64,000 nucleotides of DNA from assembly GCA_964355045.1 (NCBI GenBank), contig CAYHCM010000003.1:1-64000 (forward strand). The letters are read 5' to 3'. The position numbers were made by a program, and so were the translations under genes. Every line of letters begins with the position of its first letter. The first letter of the stretch is position 1. The notes below the pieces were generated by a model. It saw only the letters and a program-made list of their open reading frames with translations, had not been told where the DNA came from and made no database searches. This document shows positions 18,371 to 25,440 of this stretch, in pieces. This DNA comes from JABWCE01 sp964355045 (GTDB lineage: Bacteria > Bacteroidota > Bacteroidia > NS11-12g > UBA9320).

Positions 18371-18464
18371 GTTAGATTAAAACCATAAAGTCCACCTTCC
18401 ATTGCATTAAGCCTCACAAGTAAATTGGGCTGGAAAATTCCCGTTAATGATTAGAATAAATATT

Positions 18465-18734
18465 TCAGGAAAAATTATAATCCCCCCTTTGGTTATGCGT
18501 TGGAACTATCCTTCTTTTAATTTTCCTTCTGTAGTAAAAATTACTTTGTAAAATATAAAGTTTATGAAGAAAACTTCCTTTGTGTAATCGAATCCTCCTG
18601 AAAATAGATTTTAGGGAATATAATTTTTTGAATGCCCTCCAAAAACCTTCCTGTATTTCACGTGTGGTCATATTGGGGTGCTTAAAAACAACAAAAGGCT
18701 CTCCGCCCTGATTCGTGTCCACGAATCGGAACAT
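18465..18734 (-). pseudogene. Truncated 3' copy of the B12-binding radical SAM gene (copy 1)
   Basis: Encodes the C-terminal end (from EPFVVFKHPNMTTREIQEGF onward) of the intact radical SAM protein at 19620-20993, preceded by eleven residues read through the palindromic repeat (MFRFVDTNQGG). It lacks the B12 and radical SAM domains entirely, so it cannot be active. Confidence 0.85.
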
Positions 18735-18742
18735 TTAATTTA
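18701..18742. repeat. 42-bp tandem unit with internal palindrome
   Basis: The unit starts CTCCGCCCTG and contains the hairpin GATTCGTG-TC-CACGAATC followed by GGAACATTTAATTTA. Further copies begin at 19183, 19332 (start in the gap), 19374 and, as the first bases of the longer element, 18743, 19225 and 19416. Confidence 0.85.
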
Positions 18743-18745
18743 CTC

Positions 18746-18847
18746 CGCCCTGATTCGTGTCTCCACGAATCGGAACATTTAATTTACCGCCTCTTGCCAA
18801 AACAAACTACCATTCCATTCCGATTCGTGGAGACACGAATCAGGGCG
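18746..18847. mobile_element. 102-bp palindromic element (MITE-like), copy 1
   Basis: Terminal inverted repeats of about 30 bp (starting CGCCCTGATTCGTGTCTCCA) enclose a 42-bp centre containing CCGCCTCTTGCC. Each arm is itself a hairpin (GATTCGTG-TCTC-CACGAATC). A second full copy lies at 19419-19520. No transposase is nearby; it resembles REPIN/MITE elements. Confidence 0.7.
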
Positions 18848-18852
18848 CCGGC

Positions 18853-19237
18853 GTTAGATTAAGACCATAAAGTCCACCTTCCATTGCATTAAGCCTCACA
18901 AGTAAATTGGGCTGGAAAATTCCCGTTAATGATTAGAATAAATATTTCAGGAAAAATTATAATCCCCCCTTTGGTTATGCGTTGGAACTATCCTTCTTTT
19001 AATTTTCCTTCTGTAGTAAAAATTACTTTGTAAAATATAAAGTTTATGAAGAAAACTTCCTTTGTGTAATCGAATCCTCCTGAAAATAGATTTTAGGGAA
19101 TATAATTTTTTGAATGCCCTCCAAAAACCTTCCTGTATTTCACGTGTGGTCATATTGGGGTGCTTAAAAACAACAAAAGGCTCTCCGCCCTGATTCGTGT
19201 CCACGAATCGGAACATTTAATTTACTCCGCCCTGATT
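18853..19237. repeat. Duplicated unit 2, cut by an assembly gap
   Basis: This repeats unit 1 up to the gap at 19238. It includes the second truncated radical SAM 3' copy and at least one 42-bp tandem unit. Confidence 0.8.
18947..19216 (-). pseudogene. Truncated 3' copy of the B12-binding radical SAM gene (copy 2)
   Basis: The 89-residue translation equals that of copy 1 at 18465-18734, with the same repeat-derived first eleven residues. This implies a recent tandem duplication of an already truncated fragment, or an assembly repeat. Confidence 0.85.
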
Positions 19238-19337
19238 NNNNNNNNNNNNNNNNNNNNNNNNNNNNNNNNNNNNNNNNNNNNNNNNNNNNNNNNNNNNNNN
19301 NNNNNNNNNNNNNNNNNNNNNNNNNNNNNNNNNNNNN
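19238..19337. other. Assembly gap (100 N) inside the tandem repeat
   Basis: The gap falls inside the 42-bp tandem array, so the true copy number is unknown. Confidence 0.95.
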
Positions 19338-19418
19338 CCTGATTCGTGTCCACGAATCGGAACATTTAATTTACTCCGCCCTGATTCGTGTCCACGAATC
19401 GGAACATTTAATTTACTC

Positions 19419-19520
19419 CGCCCTGATTCGTGTCTCCACGAATCGGAACATTTAATTTACCGCCTCTTGCCAAAACAAACTACCATTCCATTCCGATTCG
19501 TGGAGACACGAATCAGGGCG
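19419..19520. mobile_element. 102-bp palindromic element (MITE-like), copy 2
   Basis: Same sequence and structure as 18746-18847, preceded by at least two 42-bp tandem units. It lies about 100 bp beyond the 3' end of the intact radical SAM gene. Confidence 0.7.
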
Positions 19521-19619
19521 CCGGCGTTAGATTAAGACCATAAAGTCCACCTTCCATTGCATTAAGCCTCACAAGTAAATTGGGCTGGAAAATTCCCGTT
19601 AATGATTAGAATAAATATT

Positions 19620-20993
19620 TCAGGAAAAATTATAATCCCCCCTTTGGTTATGCGTTGGAACTATCCTTCTTTTAATTTTCCTTCTGTAGTAAAAATTGCT
19701 TTGCAAAACATAAAGTTTATGAAGAAAACTTCCTTTGTGTAATCGTATTCGCCTGAAAATAGATTTTAGGGAATATAATTTTTTGAATGCCCTCCAAAAA
19801 CCATCTTGTATTTCACGTGTAGTCATGTTGGGGTGCTTAAAAACAACAAAAGGCTCTCTATAATGATTAAGGTCAAAATCTGAAATTTTATTTTCCCGGA
19901 TATATTGCTTTCCAAGTATTGTTGCAGGATAAGGAGTGAGAATAAAAAAATCAGCCCCGGCAACACCTGCACTTTCCAGAAAATCAACTGTTGTATCGAA
20001 AATATCTTTTGTGTCCTGTGGAAGTCCGAACATTACAAGTGCATGAAACCCTATGCCTGAATTCTGAATGGTTTCAATTGTTTCTTTATATTTTGCTGTC
20101 TTTGACCAATTCTTTGCAACCTCATTCAAATTCTCCTGTGATATGGATTCCATGCCTACAGCGACTAATCTGCAACCGGCCTTGTAAGCAAGTGCCAGAA
20201 GTTCTTTGTTTTTTGCAATATTTGTAGTTGCCTGAACACCCCAAAATACATTCAATCCAATCATTTTCTGAAATAGTTCCCTGGCATATTCAATACTGTC
20301 AAAAAGGTTATCATCTACAAAAAACATAATTTTTGAGCCATGAGCTTTGATATCTCGTATTACATCTTTTACTGGTCGCATACGATATGTGTTGGCGTAA
20401 AAATTTACAATTGAACAATAGGAACATCTGTAGGGACAACCTCTCGTGGCCTGAACAGGAAATAAAGTTCGAATTCTATTTTTCTTTATAAGATCATACC
20501 TTGGTACCGGAACATTTTCAAGGGAGATTGGGGTTTCCGATTTATATACCGGCTTGAGACAATTATTTTCAATATCTTTCAACATTTGAGGCCAACTTAC
20601 ATCACCTTCTCCAATACATATTGAATCAACATAAGGTTGAATTTTTTCGGGATGCATGGTTGGGAGATAACCTCCCATTACAACAATCTTCCCTCTTTTT
20701 TTAAACTCCCTGGCAATGTCAATTGCCCTGTTTAAATGAATAATCATAGCCGATATTGCAATCACATCGGCTTCTGATTCAAAGAATAATTCATCCAAAC
20801 AATCATCAACCATTTCTACTTCAATATGAGCCGGTGTATAGGCTGCAAGGAGCGGGATTCCTAATTCCGCAAAATTTGCATTGGTCAATCTGTCAACAAG
20901 CGAATTTGATTTTACAACTTTTCCGTTATCAGCATAATGAGATGACCTGATAAATAGAACCTTATTAATTGATTTTTGAATATTATCCGGCAT
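19620..20993 (-). CDS. B12-binding-domain radical SAM protein
   Basis: About 457 residues from the ATG at 20993 (MPDNIQKSINKVLFI); an in-frame ATG fifteen codons earlier is less likely. The N-terminal ~150 residues form a cobalamin-binding Rossmann-like domain (LLAAYTPAHIEVEMVDD, VVMGGYLPTMHPE). The radical SAM core begins with the cluster motif RGCPYRCSYCSIVNFY (Cx3Cx2C), followed by MFFVDDNLFDS and FHALVMFGLPQDTKD. Proteins of this layout methylate or rearrange unactivated carbons; the substrate is unknown. It has no obvious operon partner. Two truncated, slightly diverged copies of its last ~78 codons lie downstream, embedded in palindromic repeats. Confidence 0.88.
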   Translation of the reverse strand: MPDNIQKSINKVLFIRSSHYADNGKVVKSNSLVDRLTNANFAELGIPLLAAYTPAHIEVEMVDDCLDELFFESEADVIAISAMIIHLNRAIDIAREFKKRGKIVVMGGYLPTMHPEKIQPYVDSICIGEGDVSWPQMLKDIENNCLKPVYKSETPISLENVPVPRYDLIKKNRIRTLFPVQATRGCPYRCSYCSIVNFYANTYRMRPVKDVIRDIKAHGSKIMFFVDDNLFDSIEYARELFQKMIGLNVFWGVQATTNIAKNKELLALAYKAGCRLVAVGMESISQENLNEVAKNWSKTAKYKETIETIQNSGIGFHALVMFGLPQDTKDIFDTTVDFLESAGVAGADFFILTPYPATILGKQYIRENKISDFDLNHYREPFVVFKHPNMTTREIQDGFWRAFKKLYSLKSIFRRIRLHKGSFLHKLYVLQSNFYYRRKIKRRIVPTHNQRGDYNFS

Positions 20994-21119
20994 AATAACA
21001 TCAAATCTAATTATAGTAAATTGAATTTCAAAGTGCAATATAGGTTTTTATTCACGGCTGAATCACCTTTGTGTTTAGCCTTGTGCTTGGAGGAGGCCCG
21101 GCAAGGAAGAAGAATTGTT

Positions 21120-21845
21120 TTACCATAAAATAAAACTCATATTTCTCAATATTCGTTTCTCTTTCCTGTAAAGCAGGGCAACAATATTTTCAATTATTAT
21201 CCTATCTCCTTTTTTACCTTCGAAATAAATAAGATTAAAAGCTTCACGAGAAAAGTCGCTGGTAAAAATATAATCATGACTCAACGAATCATACAATCCA
21301 TAATTAAAAGTATCGCAAAAACCCTTTGGATTAGTATAACTTTCTTGAAAAATAGTAGAATCGTTTCTTTTAACTTTAAAAGTAAAAGATATAATATCCT
21401 GCTTTTCGCAATCACCATATAATTCCCAACCAGAACTCATTGGTAAATTAATATGTGTATTATATGGAAATGCGGCTTTAGGAATAGTATCTCCTGAACC
21501 AAACATACCAAGCATCGGTTCTGGATCTGGTAAACTTTTTACCCTGATAGCCATACTGTCAATCCACTTTATTTTTCCTTTTCTTTTTACCCCAACCGTA
21601 ATTTTAACTTTCGTAATATTATAGCTATCGGTTACATAAATATAATCACATTGCGAGCCGGTCAATATGCCTTTATCTGCTTTGGCTACTAAATCTTCAC
21701 ATGAATAATTTTCTACGGAAATTGAAAGTGGATTCTCTATCCATTGATAAAATACATTGGTTTTGGCGGTAGAAATAAGAACCTTCTGGGAAAATAAATT
21801 TCCTGAAAAAAAAACTATAATGCTTATGAACCCTAATTTTTTCAT
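21120..21845 (-). CDS. Secreted protein resembling the GldM C-terminal domain
   Basis: 241 residues with a signal peptide (ISIIVFFSGNLFSQ). The mature part resembles the periplasmic C-terminal domains of the T9SS motor protein GldM/PorM: TNVFYQWIENPLSISV matches the NVxYRGVDNPxxI strand, then IRVKSLPDPEPMLG, then FEGKKGDRIIIENIVAL near the end. It lacks GldM's N-terminal membrane helix and D1/D2 domains, so it is a free single-module relative. It begins 13 bp after the stop of porX, on the same strand, so the two are probably one transcript. I infer a T9SS-related periplasmic role; resemblance is by pattern only. Confidence 0.65.
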   Translation of the reverse strand: MKKLGFISIIVFFSGNLFSQKVLISTAKTNVFYQWIENPLSISVENYSCEDLVAKADKGILTGSQCDYIYVTDSYNITKVKITVGVKRKGKIKWIDSMAIRVKSLPDPEPMLGMFGSGDTIPKAAFPYNTHINLPMSSGWELYGDCEKQDIISFTFKVKRNDSTIFQESYTNPKGFCDTFNYGLYDSLSHDYIFTSDFSREAFNLIYFEGKKGDRIIIENIVALLYRKEKRILRNMSFILW

Positions 21846-21858
21846 AGGATTAATTAAT

Positions 21859-23412
21859 TTACTTCGCCGCCAGCGTTATCAGCGGTATCAGCATCTCCTC
21901 AATAGAAATACCTCCATGCTGAAACGTATTATCATAATAGTTGGAATAATAATTTTGATTGTTGGGGTAAACAAAATAGCCGTTTTCCCGGGCAAAAATA
22001 AAATTGCTGCTCAGATGTTGAGTGGGTAAAAAACCCAATTCGGGTTTAGCAATTTCAAATACTTCTTTTTTATTATAGGTTAAATTTTTCCCTGTTTTAT
22101 AGCGAAGATTGGAGGTTGTTTTTTTATCCCCAACTACCTTTATTGGCTCTGTCACCCTTACCGAACCATGGTCCGTGGAAATAACAATTTTCCCGCCTTT
22201 TTCGGCTATTTTTTTCATGGCTTCCCACAAAGGTGAATGTTCAAACCAGCTTTGGGTAATGCTGCGATAGGCTGGTTCTTCTTCGGCCAGCTCCCGCATT
22301 ATTTTATAATCGGTTCGGGCATGGCTCAGCGAATCCACAAAATTGTAAACGATCACATTCATCTCATTGCTGAACATATTTGGTATATCGTCCAGCATAT
22401 CCTTGGCCTGATCCAGATTTACCACTTTGGTATATTTTGTTTTCATTGGCTTGCGCAATCGGCCTAATAAATCGGTAAAAAAATCCCCTTCAAAATTATT
22501 CTTTCCTCCGTCGTCTTCGTCATTGCTCCACTTTCCCGGAAACCGTTTTTCAATATCCGAAGGCATCAAGCCGGCAAATATGGAATTGCGGCAATACTGA
22601 GTACTGGTAGGCAATATGGATAAATACAAATCCTCTTTTTCTACCCTGAAATATTCAGAAATGATGGGTGAAATGGTGCGCCATTGGTCAAAGCGAAGAT
22701 TATCTATCAATATAAAAAAGAAAGGTTTTCCAACTTCTTGTTCTGTCAATATTCCCCTTCGCATCAGGGTATGACTCATTATAGGAGCCTGAGCATTATC
22801 ATAAGGTAAAAATTTAAGATAGTTGTCTTCCACAAATTTGCAAAAACTTTTGTTGGCTTCTTGTTTTTGCATTTTAAAAATTTCTTCCATGCCGGTTTCC
22901 TGGCTCTGATCAAAATTTACTTCCCAATATACCAATTTTTTATAAAGATTTTTCCACTCTTCAAAATTCATCCTCTCCCCCATCGTTATCCCAATATTCC
23001 TAAACTCCTGCTGATAGCCGGAGGTAGTTTTTTCCTTCACCAATTCCCGTTTTTCCAATATTTTTTTAATGCTTAAAAGTATTTGGTTGGGGTTGGCTGG
23101 TTTTATTAAATAGTCGTCAATCTTGGTACCTATGGCATCTTCCATCATACCTTCTTCCTCGTTTTTGGTAATGAGGACAACGGGCAAATCGTTTCGGTAT
23201 TCTTTAATTTGTTTAAGTACTTCCATTCCCGGAATGCCGGGCATATTTTCATCTAAAAAAATAATATCAAAATATTGTTTTTTTACTTCGTCAATGGCAT
23301 CGCGGCCATTGTTTACGGTGGTAATTTTATATCCCTTATTTTCAAGAAATAAAATGTGGGGTTTTAAAAGTTCAATTTCGTCGTCAGCCCAGAGTATATG
23401 TTCGTTTGCCAT
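21859..23412 (-). CDS. porX: T9SS response regulator PorX (receiver plus PglZ domain)
   Basis: 517 residues. Residues 1-120 are a CheY-type receiver: acidic pocket D10/D11, phospho-acceptor D54 in FLDENMPG, T82 and K104 in LIKP. A helical linker follows, and residues ~220-517 form a PglZ domain of the alkaline phosphatase superfamily (IDNLRFDQWRTI, YNFVDSLSHAR, VISTDHGSVRV carrying metal ligands). This is the layout of PorX, which with the kinase PorY and a sigma factor controls T9SS gene expression and binds the motor protein PorL in the model species. It is followed after 13 bp by a GldM-C-like gene. The identification is confident. Confidence 0.95.
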   Translation of the reverse strand: MANEHILWADDEIELLKPHILFLENKGYKITTVNNGRDAIDEVKKQYFDIIFLDENMPGIPGMEVLKQIKEYRNDLPVVLITKNEEEGMMEDAIGTKIDDYLIKPANPNQILLSIKKILEKRELVKEKTTSGYQQEFRNIGITMGERMNFEEWKNLYKKLVYWEVNFDQSQETGMEEIFKMQKQEANKSFCKFVEDNYLKFLPYDNAQAPIMSHTLMRRGILTEQEVGKPFFFILIDNLRFDQWRTISPIISEYFRVEKEDLYLSILPTSTQYCRNSIFAGLMPSDIEKRFPGKWSNDEDDGGKNNFEGDFFTDLLGRLRKPMKTKYTKVVNLDQAKDMLDDIPNMFSNEMNVIVYNFVDSLSHARTDYKIMRELAEEEPAYRSITQSWFEHSPLWEAMKKIAEKGGKIVISTDHGSVRVTEPIKVVGDKKTTSNLRYKTGKNLTYNKKEVFEIAKPELGFLPTQHLSSNFIFARENGYFVYPNNQNYYSNYYDNTFQHGGISIEEMLIPLITLAAK

Positions 23413-23612
23413 TGTGTTTTTTAACGTGTGATTTTAATAAATTATTGCTTAAAAATTTGGTGGTGCAAAGAAACGAAATATAAAAGGCTGTTGGCTACCA
23501 ATTGATAGATTAATTTTTTTTTTGCCACCAAATCTCTAAAACACAAAAAACCACTAAAAAGATTAGTGCAATTTTGTGACTTTGTGTTTTTGTGGCAATT
23601 GAAATGAAGGAT

Positions 23613-23658
23613 TTTTATATTTTACAGTTCAATAAATTGAACTGCAATGGATAGCTTG
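23613..23658. repeat. 46-bp direct repeat with hairpin, copy 1
   Basis: Identical to 23735-23780 over 46 bases, with an 8-bp-arm hairpin (CAGTTCAA/TTGAACTG). Probably a dispersed Bacteroidota intergenic repeat. Confidence 0.75.
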
Positions 23659-23734
23659 TAGCAAATTATTACTTATAACAAAAGAACATTTTTCGGAGTC
23701 CAGATTCCCCCTTTTAAAGGGGGTTAGGGGGATT

Positions 23735-23780
23735 TTTTATATTTTACAGTTCAATAAATTGAACTGCAATGGATAGCTTG
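23735..23780. repeat. 46-bp direct repeat with hairpin, copy 2
   Basis: Second copy of the 23613-23658 word. The two are separated by a stretch holding the CCCCCTTTTAAAGGGGG palindrome. Confidence 0.75.
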
Positions 23781-23844
23781 CTGCAAAAACTCCGAACTTA
23801 GAACTCAGAACTTAGAACTTTCTTTTTAACTTTGCCCAAACACT

Positions 23845-25053
23845 TTGAACAAATTAAAAATAATTAACGACCCCGTTTATGGTTTTATAACCATTCCTTA
23901 TGAAATTATTTTCGATCTGATGGAACACCCGTGGTTTCAGCGATTGAGGCGAATAAATCAATTGGGATTAACGGATTTGGTATATCCGGGAGCCATTCAT
24001 TCCCGCTTTCATCATGCATTGGGCGCATTGCATTTAATGACCAAAGCAATGAATACTTTGGAACAAAAAGATGTTGAAATTTCACCGGAAGAACGGGAAG
24101 CTACCTGCATCGCTATTTTGCTTCACGATATTGGTCACGGACCATTGTCGCATGTTTTGGAAAATTCTATTTTGCCGGAGGTTCATCATGAAATAATTTC
24201 TTTGGAATTAATGCAATTGCTCAATAAGGAGTTTGATGGACGGCTTAATCTGGCCATTGAAATTTTTATGGACAGATATCCCAAAAAATACCTTCACCAA
24301 CTTATAAGCAGCCAATTGGACATGGATCGTTTGGATTATTTAACCCGCGATTCGTTCTATACCGGCGTAAGTGAAGGAGTTGTAGGAATTGACCGGATTA
24401 TAAACATGCTGGCCGTGGCCGACAACGAATTGGTAGTGGAAGAAAAAGGAATTTACAGCATCGAAAAATTTATTATTGCCCGGCGCCTGATGTATTGGCA
24501 AGTGTATTTGCACAAAACCACTCTGGCTGCCGATCAGGTGCTTACCAATATTATAAGGCGTGCCAAAGAATTATTGGCCCAAGGATTTCAGCTTACCATT
24601 ACTGATGACTTGTCTTATTTTTTAAAACTAAAAACCCCCATTAAAATTACCAATCAACTTTTGGAAATGTTTAATAAAATAGATGATTCCGATTTGGTTT
24701 TTAATATAAAACAATGGCAATACTGTGATGATTTTGTTTTGGCAGTTCTTTGCCAATCACTTACCAGTCGCCAGCTTCCGAAGATTATTATCCAAAATAA
24801 ACCCTTTGAAAAAGCCTTGATTGAAGAAAAGAAAAATCAAGCTTTACAAAGCATTCCGCAATTGGATAACTCAACAATCAATTATTTTGTAAATACCGGA
24901 ACAGTAAAAAACGATGCCTATACCACCAAAGGCACCATTAAAATATTAACCAAACAAGGCGAGTTGAAAGACCTTGCTAAGGCTTCGGATAATTATAATA
25001 TTGCTTCTCTTACCGAAACGGTAACGAAATATTATTTGTGTTTTATGGGATGA
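23845..25053 (+). CDS. HD-domain phosphohydrolase (SAMHD1/dGTPase-like)
   Basis: 402 residues. Start is TTG at 23845: the family's opening KIINDPVYGFITIP follows at once and a stop lies just upstream, so no ATG is available. The metal-binding HD signature is clear: FQRLRRINQLG, SRFHHALGALH, then LLHDIGHGPLSHVLE with the paired His-Asp, and QLDMDRLDYLTRDS carrying the final Asp. Relatives hydrolyse deoxynucleoside triphosphates or related phosphates. The substrate here is not known. It stands alone, convergent with a small hypothetical gene 7 bp away. Confidence 0.9.
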   Translation: MNKLKIINDPVYGFITIPYEIIFDLMEHPWFQRLRRINQLGLTDLVYPGAIHSRFHHALGALHLMTKAMNTLEQKDVEISPEEREATCIAILLHDIGHGPLSHVLENSILPEVHHEIISLELMQLLNKEFDGRLNLAIEIFMDRYPKKYLHQLISSQLDMDRLDYLTRDSFYTGVSEGVVGIDRIINMLAVADNELVVEEKGIYSIEKFIIARRLMYWQVYLHKTTLAADQVLTNIIRRAKELLAQGFQLTITDDLSYFLKLKTPIKITNQLLEMFNKIDDSDLVFNIKQWQYCDDFVLAVLCQSLTSRQLPKIIIQNKPFEKALIEEKKNQALQSIPQLDNSTINYFVNTGTVKNDAYTTKGTIKILTKQGELKDLAKASDNYNIASLTETVTKYYLCFMG

Positions 25054-25060
25054 ATTAGCC

Positions 25061-25417
25061 TTACTTACGCTCAATCATAATTTCAATTTTATTTAAATCT
25101 ATTGCTCTCTGAAATATCCTTTTCGACCAAAGCATTGATTTTTTAACAATTAAATCATCAAAATTTTCAATTGAAATTTCATAATTCCCTTGCGTTTCAA
25201 TTTTAAAATCAAAATAATTTAAGGCTCTTTTGCCATCAATAAATTTAAAATTTATACATTTTTTTCTTAATATTATCTGTTCATTAGTATCATTATTGAA
25301 AATATTTATTTTGAAATTTTGATTTGCTTTAATAAAGAAACCTCCGATAATAAATAAATCAAACTGACCTTTATAAAAATAAACAGGAACTGGATTACTT
25401 TGAAGTTTAAATTTCAT
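25061..25417 (-). CDS. Hypothetical protein
   Basis: 118 residues, no signal peptide, rich in Phe, Ile, Lys and Asn. Predicted mainly beta-strand in the first two thirds (VYFYKGQFDLFIIGGFFIKA, NFKINIFNND) with a helix near SKRIFQRAIDLNK. I do not recognise a family. It lies between the HD gene (convergent) and the large T9SS cargo upstream on the same strand, 23 bp from that gene's stop, so it could be the last gene of that transcript. Composition is in line with neighbours, so it is probably real. Confidence 0.55.
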   Translation of the reverse strand: MKFKLQSNPVPVYFYKGQFDLFIIGGFFIKANQNFKINIFNNDTNEQIILRKKCINFKFIDGKRALNYFDFKIETQGNYEISIENFDDLIVKKSMLWSKRIFQRAIDLNKIEIMIERK

Positions 25418-25440
25418 TTACGTAAAAAGAATCTTTACTT

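Larger units (their letters stand above)
18371..18852. repeat. 482-bp duplicated unit 1 (radical SAM 3' fragment plus palindromic element)
   Basis: This unit begins at GTTAGATTAA and repeats at 18853. It holds 93 bp of the sequence downstream of the radical SAM gene, the last ~78 codons of that gene (minus strand, 18465 to ~18701), one 42-bp tandem copy and one 102-bp palindromic element. The coding part differs from the intact gene at about ten positions, but units 1 and 2 are the same in everything I compared. The open frame (89 codons) starts inside the repeat and is not a functional gene. Confidence 0.8.
23413..23844. other. Intergenic region with dispersed palindromes
   Basis: Between the divergent porX and HD genes. 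An identical 46-bp word occurs at 23613-23658 and 23735-23780, each carrying the hairpin CAGTTCAATAAATTGAACTG. A second palindrome, CCCCCTTTTAAAGGGGG, is at 23707-23723. No ORF or RNA gene is evident. Confidence 0.65.

Noticed and set aside
18701..19520. Regularly spaced palindromic repeats considered as a CRISPR array
   Set aside because: The 42-bp units are directly tandem with no unique spacers, and there are no cas genes nearby.
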